A stretch of 64,000 nt of DNA. Origin: UBA3775 sp964584255 (lineage in GTDB: Bacteria; Bacillota; Clostridia; Lachnospirales; Lachnospiraceae). Shown here one piece after another: positions 1 to 9,478 of this stretch. Numbering within the stretch: position 1 is the first letter of the stretch; every line of letters starts with the position of its first letter. Position numbers and translations under genes: made by a program. The DNA lies in NCBI GenBank assembly GCA_964584255.1, contig CAZOZM010000007.1, forward strand, positions 54,001 to 118,000. The letters run 5' to 3'. The notes beneath the pieces were generated by a model, which worked only from the letters and a program-made list of their open reading frames with translations, was not told the origin of the DNA and searched no databases.

Positions 1-1
1 T

Positions 2-262
2 GAGTCGGGAAAATATGATGCCGTTATATGTGTCGGCGCAGTAATCAGAGGTGATACAACTCATTATGACTATGTATGTAATGAAGTTTCAAAGGGAGTT
101 GCACATGTTGGTCTTACAACAGGAGTACCTACACTGTTTGGCGTAATTACAACCGAGAACATTGAACAGGCGATAGCAAGAGCGGGAAGTAAGGCAGGCA
201 ATAAGGGATATGATTGTGCACTTTCGGCAATTGAAATGGTAAATCTCATTGAGAAAATCTAA
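2..262 (+). CDS. ribH: 6,7-dimethyl-8-ribityllumazine synthase, C-terminal part
   Basis: The reading frame is open from the window edge to the TAA at 260-262 and gives 86 residues of a lumazine synthase C-terminus. It contains the family motifs GAVIRGDTTHYDYV and GLTTGVPTLFGVIT, and the basic GNKGYDCA segment near the end. The enzyme condenses 5-amino-6-ribitylamino-uracil with 3,4-dihydroxy-2-butanone 4-phosphate in the penultimate step of riboflavin synthesis in the cytoplasm, usually as a 60-mer shell or pentamer. The N-terminal half lies upstream of the window, and the rest of a rib operon would be expected there. A strong hairpin follows, so this is probably the last gene of its operon. 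Confidence 0.95.
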   Translation, partial: ESGKYDAVICVGAVIRGDTTHYDYVCNEVSKGVAHVGLTTGVPTLFGVITTENIEQAIARAGSKAGNKGYDCALSAIEMVNLIEKI

Positions 263-273
263 TCAGAATAAAG

Positions 274-348
274 GGATATGCAGCCATATACCGTGCCCCG
301 GCAGGAAAAGGACCGGAAAGAGGTATATGGCACCGCATATCCTTTTTT
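274..348 (+). terminator. Intrinsic terminator after ribH
   Basis: Two stacked stems pair GGATATGC with GCATATCC and, inside, CCATATACC with GGTATATGG. A T-run follows at 343-348. The structure ends at the stop codon of the convergent ATPase gene, so it separates ribH from that gene. Confidence 0.85.
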
Positions 349-2947
349 ATTTGTCTTTATAGAGTAATTTTTCGAGTTCGCTGATAAGTATTACGGTTGA
401 ACTCAGAATAATGAGAGAAATAAGCTCTTTCAGAGAAAGCGGTACTAATGAAAAACATGCCGCGGCGGAGGGGATGAGGACAACCCCAAGCTGGAGAACG
501 GAACAGATGAAAAAGGAAAGTGTAAGATAAAGATTGCGTTGAGGTTTCCTAAAGAGACTTTTTTTACTTTTAAAATCAAAGGAATGCATGAGCTCACTCA
601 TACCGAGAACGATGAAGCAGCCGGTACAGCCGTAGACCGTATATGCAACGAGTGAAACAGAAGCAATAAGCGAGCCTTCAAGCAGAATCCTGAAAAGTTC
701 CGTTCCGGAAAAAAAGGATTTTCCTTTCAGTGGCGGACTGCCGGAGAGAATGTCGGCTGAGGGAGGTGCCATTCCTATGGCAATTGCAGGAAGGGAATCG
801 GTTATAAGGTTAATCCATAAAAGCTGGATTGCGGCAAGGGGAGCAGGAAGTCCGGCGATTAATGCAAAAAGTACGGTGAGAATTTCACCGGTGTTGCATG
901 AAAGGAGGAAATGTATGGACTTTTGTATGTTTTCTATGATTCCCCTGCCGCAGGAAATAGCGTCTACTATGGTAGAATAGTTATCGTCCGTGAGGACTAA
1001 ATCTGCGGCATCTCTTGCTACATCCGTTCCGCCAAGTCCCATGGCAGCACCGATGTCGGCTGCATTCAGGGCCGGAGCATCGTTTATTCCGTCTCCGGTC
1101 ATGACCACACAGTTGCCGAGAGACTGGTAGGCCTTAACAAGTCTGACTTTGTGATGAGGTGATACTCTGGCAAAAATAAAACAGTCGGAACACTGTTTTA
1201 GCAACATCTCGTCGCTCATTTTATCGAGTTCCATGCCGGTAACGGCATTTTTACAGGGGATACCGAGCTGTTTTGCAACGGAAATGGCTGTTTTGACATG
1301 GTCTCCGGTAATCATTACGGTGTGAATTCCGGCATTGGAGGCCTGTTCTATGGATTTTTTTACTTCAGGTCTGGGCGGATCGGAAAATGCCAGAAGACCC
1401 TCCGGCATAAGACCGGTAAGGATTTTTTTCAGACTGCTGTCAGAGACTGAACCGTTGAACGAATCTGAACTGCTGATTTGTTTTATAAGAGAACATTCGT
1501 CGGAAGAAAATTTTTTTGAGGCAACGCAGAGAACGCGGTAGGCTTCTTCCGTAAAATAACCGTTGATTCTGTTCAGGGGAGAAAAATCGCGTCCGGCACA
1601 CATCGGAAGAACACGGTCGATGGCACCTTTAACATAAATAACCGTCTGTTTATCGTCGGATATAAAGCTTGCCATATATTTGCGCTCGGAATTAAAAGGA
1701 ATTTCGAAGATTTTTCTTTCGCGACCCTGAAGTTTTGGGATTTTTAATGCGGCAGCGGCTTCGGCAATGGCTTTTTCGGTGGCATCACCGTCAGTTCCCT
1801 CAATGGAAGTGTTTGCATATGCAGATTTGAGAAGTGTGGAAAGATTTCCGTATTTTTCAAGGGAGTCTTTGATTATTACAGCTTTTGATGATGAGGGAAC
1901 GTAATATCCGGCAAGGGTCATTCTGTTTTGAGTCAGAGTTCCTGTCTTATCGCTGCAGATTACGGTAACGCGTCCGAGAGTTTCGGCGGCGGAAAGATTT
2001 CTGGTTATACAACGCTGACCGGCAAGCCGCATGACACCTATGCTCAACATTATGGTAACGACGGCAGGAAGTCCTTCGGGGATTGATGCAACAGCGAGGC
2101 TGATGCTGGTGAGAAACATTTCGGTCAGAGGCATTTTTTGAAAGATGCCGATGAGAAAGATTAAAATGCAGATGATTATACAGGAAATTCCGAGAACACG
2201 GCTGAGGGAATTCATTTTCTTCATCATAGGTGTAACCGGCAGGGTTTCAGCATTAAGCATTTCGGCAATATGGCCGATTTCCGTGTCGGAGCCGGTTTCC
2301 GTCACCAGTGCGGTACAGTGCCCGGAAGTTATTATGGTAGAGGAATAAATCATGTTTCTGCGGTCGCCCAGAGTAACTTCTTTACTGAAAGAAGCAGATG
2401 CATTTTTGGCAACCGGGAGGCTTTCGCCGGTAAGGGCGGATTCGTTTGTACAGAGGGAGACGGCGTCAAGAAGTCTGGCATCGGCAGGAACTACGGCTCC
2501 CTGACGGAGACTGATTATATCGCCGGGAACGAGTTCTTCGGCGGGAATTACAATAAATTTTCCGTCACATAAAACGGTTGCCTTGGGAGACTGACATTTT
2601 TTCAGCGCCTGAAGTGAATTTTCGGCGCGGGACTCCTGAATTGCACCCAGAAAGGCATTGAGAATGAGAATTGCGAGAATTATGGCAGGTTCGACGAAGT
2701 CGGTCTGTCCCGCAAGATAGGAAGTATAGAGGGAAAGACCTGCCGCAATGAGAAGAATGAGAATCATGAAATTGGCAAACTGAGAGAAGAAGCGGAAAAG
2801 AAAGTTTTTACTCTTTTTCTCGGGCAGGGCATTTCTGCCATATCTGACAAGACGAACTCTGCGTTCGTGGGAGGAAAGTCCTCTGTCCTTATCAGTTTTC
2901 AGACTCTGTATAAGTGATGAGCGGTTTAACATATAAGAATCTTTCAA
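347..2947 (-). CDS. Calcium-translocating P-type (P2A) ATPase
   Basis: This 866-residue protein is a P2-type cation pump that exports Ca2+ across the cytoplasmic membrane at the cost of ATP. It has a cation-ATPase N-terminal domain, an actuator TGES motif near residue 172, the phosphorylated aspartate in DKTGTLT at about residue 333, and the hinge motif GDGINDAPAL. Ca2+-ligand positions of the SERCA class are kept: IPEGLP in M4, NTGE in M5 and NLITD in M6. The start chosen is TTG at 2945-2947, because AGGGGA lies about 7 bases upstream; an in-frame ATG five codons later has no good site. The gene is transcribed alone, divergently from pta and convergent with ribH. Mn2+ as a second substrate cannot be excluded. 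Confidence 0.9.
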   Translation of the reverse strand: MKDSYMLNRSSLIQSLKTDKDRGLSSHERRVRLVRYGRNALPEKKSKNFLFRFFSQFANFMILILLIAAGLSLYTSYLAGQTDFVEPAIILAILILNAFLGAIQESRAENSLQALKKCQSPKATVLCDGKFIVIPAEELVPGDIISLRQGAVVPADARLLDAVSLCTNESALTGESLPVAKNASASFSKEVTLGDRRNMIYSSTIITSGHCTALVTETGSDTEIGHIAEMLNAETLPVTPMMKKMNSLSRVLGISCIIICILIFLIGIFQKMPLTEMFLTSISLAVASIPEGLPAVVTIMLSIGVMRLAGQRCITRNLSAAETLGRVTVICSDKTGTLTQNRMTLAGYYVPSSSKAVIIKDSLEKYGNLSTLLKSAYANTSIEGTDGDATEKAIAEAAAALKIPKLQGRERKIFEIPFNSERKYMASFISDDKQTVIYVKGAIDRVLPMCAGRDFSPLNRINGYFTEEAYRVLCVASKKFSSDECSLIKQISSSDSFNGSVSDSSLKKILTGLMPEGLLAFSDPPRPEVKKSIEQASNAGIHTVMITGDHVKTAISVAKQLGIPCKNAVTGMELDKMSDEMLLKQCSDCFIFARVSPHHKVRLVKAYQSLGNCVVMTGDGINDAPALNAADIGAAMGLGGTDVARDAADLVLTDDNYSTIVDAISCGRGIIENIQKSIHFLLSCNTGEILTVLFALIAGLPAPLAAIQLLWINLITDSLPAIAIGMAPPSADILSGSPPLKGKSFFSGTELFRILLEGSLIASVSLVAYTVYGCTGCFIVLGMSELMHSFDFKSKKSLFRKPQRNLYLTLSFFICSVLQLGVVLIPSAAACFSLVPLSLKELISLIILSSTVILISELEKLLYKDK

Positions 2948-3032
2948 AGCATGATTCCCCTGAGCTTTGTTTGAAATATATGCCCGTAAAAAGGGAATAA
3001 TGCTAAATGTTGCGAGAATAAAGATTTCGTAC

Positions 3033-3061
3033 TTGTCTTTAAAAAGTCATGGGAGTATAAT
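3033..3061 (+). promoter_or_regulatory. Sigma-A type promoter for pta-ackA
   Basis: TTGTCT at 3033-3038 and a perfect TATAAT at 3056-3061 are separated by 17 bases. An untranslated leader of about 115 bases runs to the pta start; no clear riboswitch structure is seen in it. Confidence 0.7.
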
Positions 3062-3183
3062 TGAAAGAGGTTTTTTATAAGTATCCGTCCTGTTTCTCAA
3101 TTGAGAGCATCACAGATAAAGGCAGATAAATCTGCATAATAAAAAGTATTTACAAAATAATATATGAAAGGGAGATTTTTCTC

Positions 3184-4179
3184 ATGGCATTTATTGATCA
3201 GATTAAGGCAAGAGCAAAGGCTTGCAAAAAGACTATCGTTCTTCCGGAAGGTATGGATGAAAGAACATGGAAGGCAGCAGTTAAAGTAAAAGAAGAGGAG
3301 ATCGCGGATGTTATAGTTCTTGCTACGGACGAAATGATTCAGAGCGCAGCAGCAGGGCTTAATATCGACGGAATAAAGGTGGTAAATCCTCTTACGGCAA
3401 AGGAGCTTCCTGAGTATAGGGATGCACTTGCAGAACTCAGAAAAGCAAAGGGAATGACTCCTGAAGAAGCAGAAAGACTTCTTACAACAGATTTTATGTA
3501 TTATGCATGTATGATGGTTAAGATGGGAGCGGCAGACGGTGTTGTTTCAGGGGCATGCCATTCAACGGCAAACACTCTCAGACCATCTCTTCAGATAATT
3601 AAGACAAAACCGGGAACAAAGCTTGTTTCAGCATTCTTCCTTATGGTTGTACCAAATTGTGAATATGGCGAGAATGGTATATTTGTATTCGGTGACAGTG
3701 GTCTTGAACAGAATCCTGATCCTGAGAAGCTTGCGGCAATCGCAATTTCTTCAGCAGAATCCTTTAAGCTTTTAACTGAAAAAGAGCCAAAGGTTGCAAT
3801 GCTCAGTCATTCAACAAAGGGAAGTGCAAAACATGCAGATGTTGACAAGGTTATCGAAGCAGGTAAGATTGCAACAGAATTACGTCCTGATCTTGCAATT
3901 GATTATGAACTCCAGGCAGATGCGGCAATGGTTCCATCCGTTGGTGCAAGCAAGGCACCGAGTTCATCCGTAGCAGGACAGGCAAACGTACTTATCTTCC
4001 CTGACCTTGATGCCGGAAACATCGGATACAAGCTTGTTCAGAGACTTGCAAAAGCAGAAGCTTACGGCCCTGTATGTCAGGGAATAGCTAAACCTGTAAA
4101 TGACCTCAGCCGCGGATGTTCAGCAGACGATATCGTAGGCGTTGTTGCAATAACTGCAGTACAGGCAGCAGCAAACTAG
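3184..4179 (+). CDS. pta: Phosphate acetyltransferase
   Basis: Phosphotransacetylase of 331 residues, the short single-domain form typical of Firmicutes. It interconverts acetyl-CoA plus phosphate with acetyl phosphate plus CoA in the cytoplasm. The whole length fits the PTA/PTB family, including the substrate-binding segments GACHSTANTLRP, MLSHSTKGSA and ELQADAAMVP. An AAAGGGAG site lies about 9 bases before the ATG. It sits 18 bases before ackA, and together the two make ATP by substrate-level phosphorylation with acetate as product, the usual fermentative route of anaerobic Clostridia. Confidence 0.97.
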   Translation: MAFIDQIKARAKACKKTIVLPEGMDERTWKAAVKVKEEEIADVIVLATDEMIQSAAAGLNIDGIKVVNPLTAKELPEYRDALAELRKAKGMTPEEAERLLTTDFMYYACMMVKMGAADGVVSGACHSTANTLRPSLQIIKTKPGTKLVSAFFLMVVPNCEYGENGIFVFGDSGLEQNPDPEKLAAIAISSAESFKLLTEKEPKVAMLSHSTKGSAKHADVDKVIEAGKIATELRPDLAIDYELQADAAMVPSVGASKAPSSSVAGQANVLIFPDLDAGNIGYKLVQRLAKAEAYGPVCQGIAKPVNDLSRGCSADDIVGVVAITAVQAAAN

Positions 4180-4197
4180 TATTTATTGGAGGAGTAT

Positions 4198-5391
4198 ATG
4201 AAAGTTTTAGTAATTAACTGCGGAAGCAGCTCATTAAAGTATCAGCTTATTGATTCAGAGACAGGTCTTGCAATGGTAAGCGGTCTTTGCGAAAGAATAG
4301 GAATTGACGGACGTCTTGTTTACAAGCCTGCCGGAAAAGAAAAAATGACTTTTACACTTGATCTTCCTGATCACAAGTGTGCCGTAAGTGCAGTTCTTTC
4401 TGCAATCACAAATGAGGAATACGGAATCATCAAATCACTTGATGAAGTCGAAGCCGTAGGTCACAGAGTCGTACATGGTGGGGAGACATTTAACAAGTCA
4501 GTAGTAATTGATGATGAAGTTGTAAAGGCAATTGAAGCATGTAATGATCTTGCACCTCTTCATAATCCTGCAAACATCATCGGAATTAATGCATGCAGAA
4601 AACTTATGCCGGGCGTACCTGAGGTTGCTGTATTTGATACGGCATTCCATCAGACAATGCCTAAGAAAGCATACCTTTACGGTCTGCCACATGAGTATTA
4701 TGAAAATTATAAAATCCGCCGTTACGGATTCCATGGAACTTCACACAGCTATGTAAGCAAGAGAGTGATTGACGTTGCAGGCCTTGATGCAGACAACAGT
4801 AAGGTTATCGTATGTCATCTTGGAAACGGTGCTTCAGTATCGGCTGTTCTTAATGGAAAATCAGTAGATACTTCAATGGGTCTTACACCACTTGAAGGTC
4901 TTGTGATGGGAACAAGATCAGGAGACCTTGATCCTGCCGTTCTTGAATTCATTGCAAACAAAGAGAATCTTTCGATCGGTGAAGTGATGAATGTTCTCAA
5001 TAAAAAGAGTGGTGTAGAGGGGATGTCAGGCGTATCATCCGATTTCCGTGATCTTGATAATGCGGCTAAGGAAGGAAATGAACTTGCAAAAGAAGCAAGA
5101 GATGTTTTCTGCTACAGAACGGCGAAGTATATCGGAGCATATACTGCAGCAATGAACGGTGTTGAGGCAATTGCTTTCACAGCCGGTATCGGTGAAAATG
5201 ACGGTGCAGTAAGAAAGATGGTTTGTGACTATCTCGGATATCTTGGAATTACCATAGATGACAGCAAGAATTCAGTAAGAGGTGAGGAAATCATTATTTC
5301 AACACCTGATTCAAAGGTTAAGGTTCTTGTAATCCCTACAAATGAGGAATATGCAATTGCATGTGAAACAACAGCCCTTGTTTCAAAATAA
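4198..5391 (+). CDS. ackA: Acetate kinase
   Basis: Acetate kinase of 397 residues converts acetyl phosphate plus ADP to acetate plus ATP. The N-terminal MKVLVINCGSSSLKYQL phosphate-binding segment, the RYGFHGTSHSYV active-site signature, GTRSGDLDP and the C-terminal FTAGIGEN loop are all present. The ATG at 4198 is chosen because GGAGGAG lies at 4188-4194; an in-frame TTG four codons upstream overlaps that site and is unlikely. It is co-transcribed with pta. No terminator is seen directly after it, but a new promoter for rpmF begins 8 bases past the stop. Confidence 0.97.
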   Translation: MKVLVINCGSSSLKYQLIDSETGLAMVSGLCERIGIDGRLVYKPAGKEKMTFTLDLPDHKCAVSAVLSAITNEEYGIIKSLDEVEAVGHRVVHGGETFNKSVVIDDEVVKAIEACNDLAPLHNPANIIGINACRKLMPGVPEVAVFDTAFHQTMPKKAYLYGLPHEYYENYKIRRYGFHGTSHSYVSKRVIDVAGLDADNSKVIVCHLGNGASVSAVLNGKSVDTSMGLTPLEGLVMGTRSGDLDPAVLEFIANKENLSIGEVMNVLNKKSGVEGMSGVSSDFRDLDNAAKEGNELAKEARDVFCYRTAKYIGAYTAAMNGVEAIAFTAGIGENDGAVRKMVCDYLGYLGITIDDSKNSVRGEEIIISTPDSKVKVLVIPTNEEYAIACETTALVSK

Positions 5392-5399
5392 AAAATTTC

Positions 5400-5429
5400 T
5401 TGACAAAAATGCAGGCACTGTAATATAAT
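5400..5429 (+). promoter_or_regulatory. Promoter for rpmF
   Basis: Consensus TTGACA at 5400-5405 and TATAAT at 5424-5429 are 18 bases apart. They lie between the ackA stop and the rpmF start. Confidence 0.8.
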
Positions 5430-5493
5430 GCTTTCATACGTCTGCAAACAGACAAGTTATGCAGAAATACGAAAGTGACAGGAGGTGTAAAGA

Positions 5494-5679
5494 ATGGGAG
5501 CGATTTGTCCAAAGAATAAGCATTCAAAGGCAAGAAGAGACAGCCGCCGTGCACAGTGGAAGATGACAGCACCGGCACTCGTAAAATGCAGCAAGTGTGG
5601 CGCACTTATGATGCCTCACAGAGTATGTAAGGCTTGTGGTTCATACAATAAGCGTGAGATTATCTCAACAGAAGATTAA
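5494..5679 (+). CDS. rpmF: 50S ribosomal protein L32
   Basis: L32 of 61 residues, a small basic protein of the large ribosomal subunit. The N-terminus MGAICPKNKHSKARRDSRRA and the C-terminal zinc ribbon (CSKCG, then CKACG) are typical; all four cysteines are kept, so this is the zinc-binding form. An AGGAGG site lies 7-8 bases before the ATG. The DUF177 (YceD) gene that often precedes rpmF is absent here, and L32 has its own promoter and terminator. Confidence 0.97.
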   Translation: MGAICPKNKHSKARRDSRRAQWKMTAPALVKCSKCGALMMPHRVCKACGSYNKREIISTED

Positions 5680-5748
5680 TTAATAAAAAACGGATGATGA
5701 AGAGTGACCTGTATGGCAGTAGTCATCTTAAATGAATTGATTAATTAG

Positions 5749-5783
5749 AAAGAGCACAGATTTTTATCTGTGCTCTTTTTTTT
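5749..5783 (+). terminator. Intrinsic terminator after rpmF
   Basis: An 11-bp perfect stem (AGAGCACAGAT with ATCTGTGCTCT), a TTTT loop and a run of T to 5783. Confidence 0.9.
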
Positions 5784-5816
5784 GCGGAAGCCTGTTTCTG
5801 ATAAAACTTTGCACCA

Positions 5817-6923
5817 TTAAAACAGTGCTTTGAGAAAGGACTTTATATCTTCACTGCTTTTTAGTGATTTAAGGGAGATGAAACTCATTTTATCCTCAAA
5901 ATTGTATTTAAAGTAAGGCCTAAGACTGGTGCCGGTTTGAGGAATGAAACTTCCGGATGCATAGGAATAAGCCGTCTGTCTTGTGGCGTTCTTTTTTTGA
6001 GAAGAAGTGTAAACGGCTGCTGCACTCTTGTGAATGGCAAAGTCCTCTTCCGGAAGATAATAGTAGTTTTTATAATCCTCGAAAAAGTGCTTGATCTTTG
6101 CTTTTATTACCGGGATGGTTATTGTTGCTTTTTTTTCGTCGGCATCGATTGTTATCATGTCCATTTCGGGCATGGTTGCCAACTCATGATGATTAGAAAA
6201 TGGAAAAGGAAAATTCATCTCCAGCTCAATGACAAATTTTTCATTTTCCGATTCGTCCCCGGAAGGGGGTGATATGCTGCAGGTATAAGATGAAAAATTG
6301 CCGTTAAACAGGTCAAGGAAAGAAAAAAGTGAAAGAACCGGTGCCATGTCTTTTATATCTTCCTCGTTGTGGAGAAGCAGGAGATGAAGGAGATCTTCCG
6401 CTCCGTCAGGATCAAATTTAGACTTTCCTATATAGTTTTTGTATACGTTTATAAGCTCACCGCCATTGTATTTGTCTTCCCTGTTAATGCCTATGAGCTG
6501 CTCATAAGAAACAAGTCTTCGGCCGGGCATGTCAAAGTAGTTCTTTAAACATGCAAAGGAGCGATATAAATCAATGTCCGGTAACTGTGGAAGTGTGTTT
6601 TTTATATTGTACTGCCGACATTTTTTTGATATAAACGGAATGTCAAATCCGCGTCCGTTAAAATGTATGAGACATGCGTGGACGGGAATCCATGAGAAAA
6701 ACTTTTCGATAAGAAGAACTTCTTCTTCCGGCTTTTCGGCAAACCATTGTATGAAGATTAATCTGTCAGGCTTTATCTCTAAAGCACCTATCAGATAAAT
6801 ATATGCGGAAGCGGCACTCAGACCGGTTGTTTCTATGTCAAAGAGAACGGGAACGCATCCTTTTGTGATTTTTTCGATGGGATACAAATTTTCTCTTGGA
6901 AATTCTTTGGTTATGGTTTTCAT
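5817..6923 (-). CDS. YprB-type ribonuclease H-like 3'-5' exonuclease
   Basis: This 368-residue protein has an RNase_H_2 (YprB-like, DEDD superfamily) domain in its first 200 residues. The acidic motifs are visible: FDIETTGL (Exo I), FNGRGFDIPF (Exo II) and HNEEDI (Exo III). The C-terminal part, rich in charged and aromatic residues, is typical of YprB proteins and has no clear function. Members are thought to be DNA or RNA exonucleases; the substrate is unknown. GGAGAGGAG lies just upstream of the ATG. The gene is monocistronic and convergent with rpmF, sharing the 5749-5816 spacer. Confidence 0.8.
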   Translation of the reverse strand: MKTITKEFPRENLYPIEKITKGCVPVLFDIETTGLSAASAYIYLIGALEIKPDRLIFIQWFAEKPEEEVLLIEKFFSWIPVHACLIHFNGRGFDIPFISKKCRQYNIKNTLPQLPDIDLYRSFACLKNYFDMPGRRLVSYEQLIGINREDKYNGGELINVYKNYIGKSKFDPDGAEDLLHLLLLHNEEDIKDMAPVLSLFSFLDLFNGNFSSYTCSISPPSGDESENEKFVIELEMNFPFPFSNHHELATMPEMDMITIDADEKKATITIPVIKAKIKHFFEDYKNYYYLPEEDFAIHKSAAAVYTSSQKKNATRQTAYSYASGSFIPQTGTSLRPYFKYNFEDKMSFISLKSLKSSEDIKSFLKALF

Positions 6924-7184
6924 TGATAACTCCTCTCCTGGATTGCTTAGTGTACGAAACTAAAACACATATGCTCGTTATAACATATGGAGGAACTCAT
7001 TTCAAGCATTGCAGGGCGTATTTATTATACATTCAAGCATGGTTTATGTGGTTTATTTTTTCGGCAATATGTGATATACTTTAACGGTATAAGGTGGCTT
7101 CTCTGCTTTGGGAGCTAAAAACGGCCGGAAGCCGGAATTTTTTTGATGGGATGAATTATCAGATTCCCGATAAAACGGAAAGCG

Positions 7185-7229
7185 GTCACTCCATACACTC
7201 GGCAGGTGTGTTTATGATTAAAGAGTGAC
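7185..7229 (+). other. Stem-loop in the ruvA upstream region
   Basis: The 349-base gap 6924-7272 holds no gene. A perfect 7-bp pairing (GTCACTC at 7185-7191 with GAGTGAC at 7223-7229) encloses a smaller possible helix (CACTC with GGTGTG). Further upstream a short GC-rich hairpin with a T-run lies at 7122-7144, and TATACT at 7075-7080 could be a -10 element. These suggest a structured 5' leader for ruvAB, but no known RNA class is recognised. Confidence 0.35.
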
Positions 7230-7272
7230 GGTTTAAAAGTGATAAAATATTTAAACAGAACGGGAGAGCATA

Positions 7273-7884
7273 ATGTTTGCATTTTTAGAAGGAATACTCT
7301 GTGATGTGTCAGCAAACGCAGCAGTCGTTAATTGTGGCGGAGTCGGTTATGAAGTTATGATGACATCTGTTGATACGGAAAGGCTTCCCGGCGAAGGTGA
7401 AAAAGTAAAAATTCATACTTTGATGAATTTCAATGAAAACACAGGCTTTACTTTGTATGGATTTTTGAAAAAAAGCGATCTTAACATGTTTAAACTGCTT
7501 ATTACGGTAAACGGAGTCGGTCCAAAGGCGGCATTGTCGATTCTCTCGGCCCTTAGTTCGGACGGATTGTCTTATGCGATTCTCGGAGAAGATACAAAGG
7601 CAATTTCAAAAGCACCGGGTATCGGTAAAAAGACGGCTGAACGTATAATAATTGATCTAAAGGATAAAGTCAGCCTGCCGGAAATTTCCGAACATGATGA
7701 TGTTGAGGATTCAAAAGAAGAAAAGCTGAAAGCTGACAGTCAGATCAGAGAGGATGCGATTCTCGCCCTTACAGCTTTAGGATATTCGAGAACAGAGGGC
7801 ATTAAAGCCGTTAACATGGTTGAAATAGGACCGGATGCGACTGTTGATTTTGTTTTGAAAGAATGTTTAAAATATCTTATATAG
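7273..7884 (+). CDS. ruvA: Holliday junction branch migration protein RuvA
   Basis: RuvA of 203 residues binds four-way DNA junctions as a tetramer and loads the RuvB motor during recombinational repair. The N-terminal OB fold, two helix-hairpin-helix motifs (VNGVGPKAAL and APGIGKKTAE) and the flexible acidic linker leading to the RuvB-binding C-terminal helix bundle are all visible. GGGAG lies 8 bases before the ATG. ruvB follows after 61 bases and then zapA and the U32 gene, the standard clostridial order. Confidence 0.97.
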   Translation: MFAFLEGILCDVSANAAVVNCGGVGYEVMMTSVDTERLPGEGEKVKIHTLMNFNENTGFTLYGFLKKSDLNMFKLLITVNGVGPKAALSILSALSSDGLSYAILGEDTKAISKAPGIGKKTAERIIIDLKDKVSLPEISEHDDVEDSKEEKLKADSQIREDAILALTALGYSRTEGIKAVNMVEIGPDATVDFVLKECLKYLI

Positions 7885-7945
7885 AACAGATGATATTTAT
7901 CTGTCTGAATAAACCGGAAAGAAACGTGGCTTGCAGGGAGGAAAA

Positions 7946-8974
7946 ATGGCCAGACGAATTATTACAACGGAGCGGGTTGAAGAAGATAAGGCGGTGGAGA
8001 GCAGCCTGAGACCTGCGATGCTTAATGACTACATAGGTCAGGAAAAAGTTAAGCAGAATCTGAAGATTTATATAGATGCGGCAAAGCAGCGAAAAGAATC
8101 CTTGGACCATGTCCTTCTTTTTGGACCACCGGGACTTGGAAAAACAACTTTAGCATGTATAATTGCCAATGAGATGGGTGTTAACATAAAAACAACTGCC
8201 GGACCGGCAATTGAAAAACCGGGAGATATGGCTGCGATTCTCAACAGTCTTTCGGAAGGAGACATTCTCTTTATAGATGAAATACATCGTCTTAACAGGC
8301 AGGTAGAAGAACTTCTGTATCCCGCCATGGAAGATTATGTGATAGATATCGTAATCGGTCGCGGTCCGGCAAGTAAATCGGTAAGACTTAATCTGCCGAG
8401 GTTCACATTGGTGGGAGCAACAACAAGGGCAGGAATGCTTACGGCACCGCTGAGGGACAGATTTGGAGTAGTCAGCCGAATGGATTTCTATACGGTTGAG
8501 GAACTTACTACGATAGTAGAACGCAGTGCTGGTGTGATTGGTGTTGAAATAGAACACGACGGTGCGGTAGAAATTGCAAGAAGAAGCAGGGGAACTCCGA
8601 GACTTGCAAACAGACTTCTTAAAAGGGTAAGGGATTTTGCCCAAATAAAATATGATGGTGTGGTTACTGCTGAAGTTGCAGGTTTTGCACTGGATCTGCT
8701 CGATGTGGATAAACTTGGTCTTGATAATACCGACAGGGCAATACTCAGAGCGATGATAGACAAGTTTGGCGGTGGACCTGTGGGAATTGACTCGGTTGCG
8801 GTTACCATAGGTGAGGAATCAGAAACCGTTGAGGAAGTTTATGAACCGTACCTGGTTCAAAATGGACTTATTGTAAGAACACCAAGGGGAAGAATGGTTA
8901 CGGAAGAAGCATACAGACATCTTGGTCTGGAACATATATATAATGGAGGAAACGGCAGTGAAAACAAAAACTGA
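7946..8974 (+). CDS. ruvB: Holliday junction branch migration helicase RuvB
   Basis: RuvB of 342 residues, an AAA+ hexameric ATPase that drives branch migration with RuvA. Walker A GPPGLGKTT, Walker B FIDEIHR, sensor GATTRAG and the C-terminal winged helix (LVQNGLIVRTPRGR) are intact. The ATG at 7946 is preceded by AGGGAGG at 7935-7941; an in-frame TTG at 7931 would place the site inside the gene. The stop overlaps the start of zapA by 17 bases, so translation is probably coupled. No ruvC is nearby, as usual in Firmicutes. Confidence 0.97.
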   Translation: MARRIITTERVEEDKAVESSLRPAMLNDYIGQEKVKQNLKIYIDAAKQRKESLDHVLLFGPPGLGKTTLACIIANEMGVNIKTTAGPAIEKPGDMAAILNSLSEGDILFIDEIHRLNRQVEELLYPAMEDYVIDIVIGRGPASKSVRLNLPRFTLVGATTRAGMLTAPLRDRFGVVSRMDFYTVEELTTIVERSAGVIGVEIEHDGAVEIARRSRGTPRLANRLLKRVRDFAQIKYDGVVTAEVAGFALDLLDVDKLGLDNTDRAILRAMIDKFGGGPVGIDSVAVTIGEESETVEEVYEPYLVQNGLIVRTPRGRMVTEEAYRHLGLEHIYNGGNGSENKN

Positions 8975-9476
8975 TGCAGAAGTTATTATTGATGGAAAGC
9001 GTTACAATTTGAGCGGTTATGAGAGTGAAGAGTATCTCCAGAAGATAGCTTCTTATCTTAATGGGAAGAATGCCGAACTCAAGGGAATGGAAGGATACAG
9101 AAATCTGGACGTGGAGATGAAGACCATTCTCATGCAGATAAATATAGCTGATGATTTGTTTAAGGTAAGAGCAAGACTGTCAGAAAGTTCGGTTGAAAAG
9201 GAAGCAACGGAAAATGAGATTTTTAATCTGAAGCATGACATCATTGAACTCCAGAAACAGCTTGCATCCGTGAAGGAATCATGTAAGGCAAAGTATCAGG
9301 AACTGTCGGCGGCATACAATGCCGAAAAAAACAATCTGGTAGAAGAACAGAAAAAGAATGTCAGATTGGAAACTGAAAATGAGGCCCTCAAGGCGAAGCT
9401 TGAAGAAGAGGCTCAGACAATTCAAAAGCTTACGCAGGAAATTGAGGCGGCAAAAAAGAAAAACGGCAGAAGGTAG
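8958..9476 (+). CDS. zapA: Cell division protein ZapA
   Basis: A 172-residue ZapA-family protein that bundles FtsZ filaments at the division ring. The N-terminal domain (residues 1-70, with the VIIDGKRYNLSGYE core) matches ZapA. The C-terminal 90 residues are a long Glu/Lys/Gln-rich coiled coil, longer than in the roughly 100-residue enterobacterial protein but usual in Lachnospiraceae. The GTG at 8958 is chosen because GGAGG at 8945-8949 lies 8 bases before it; an in-frame ATG at 8943 overlaps that site. It sits between ruvB and the U32 gene. Confidence 0.85.
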   Translation: MKTKTDAEVIIDGKRYNLSGYESEEYLQKIASYLNGKNAELKGMEGYRNLDVEMKTILMQINIADDLFKVRARLSESSVEKEATENEIFNLKHDIIELQKQLASVKESCKAKYQELSAAYNAEKNNLVEEQKKNVRLETENEALKAKLEEEAQTIQKLTQEIEAAKKKNGRR

Positions 9477-9478
9477 TA

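Noticed and set aside
8150..8644. 164-codon open frame antisense to ruvB
   Set aside because: Shadow of a highly conserved gene; composition is untypical and it lacks start signals.
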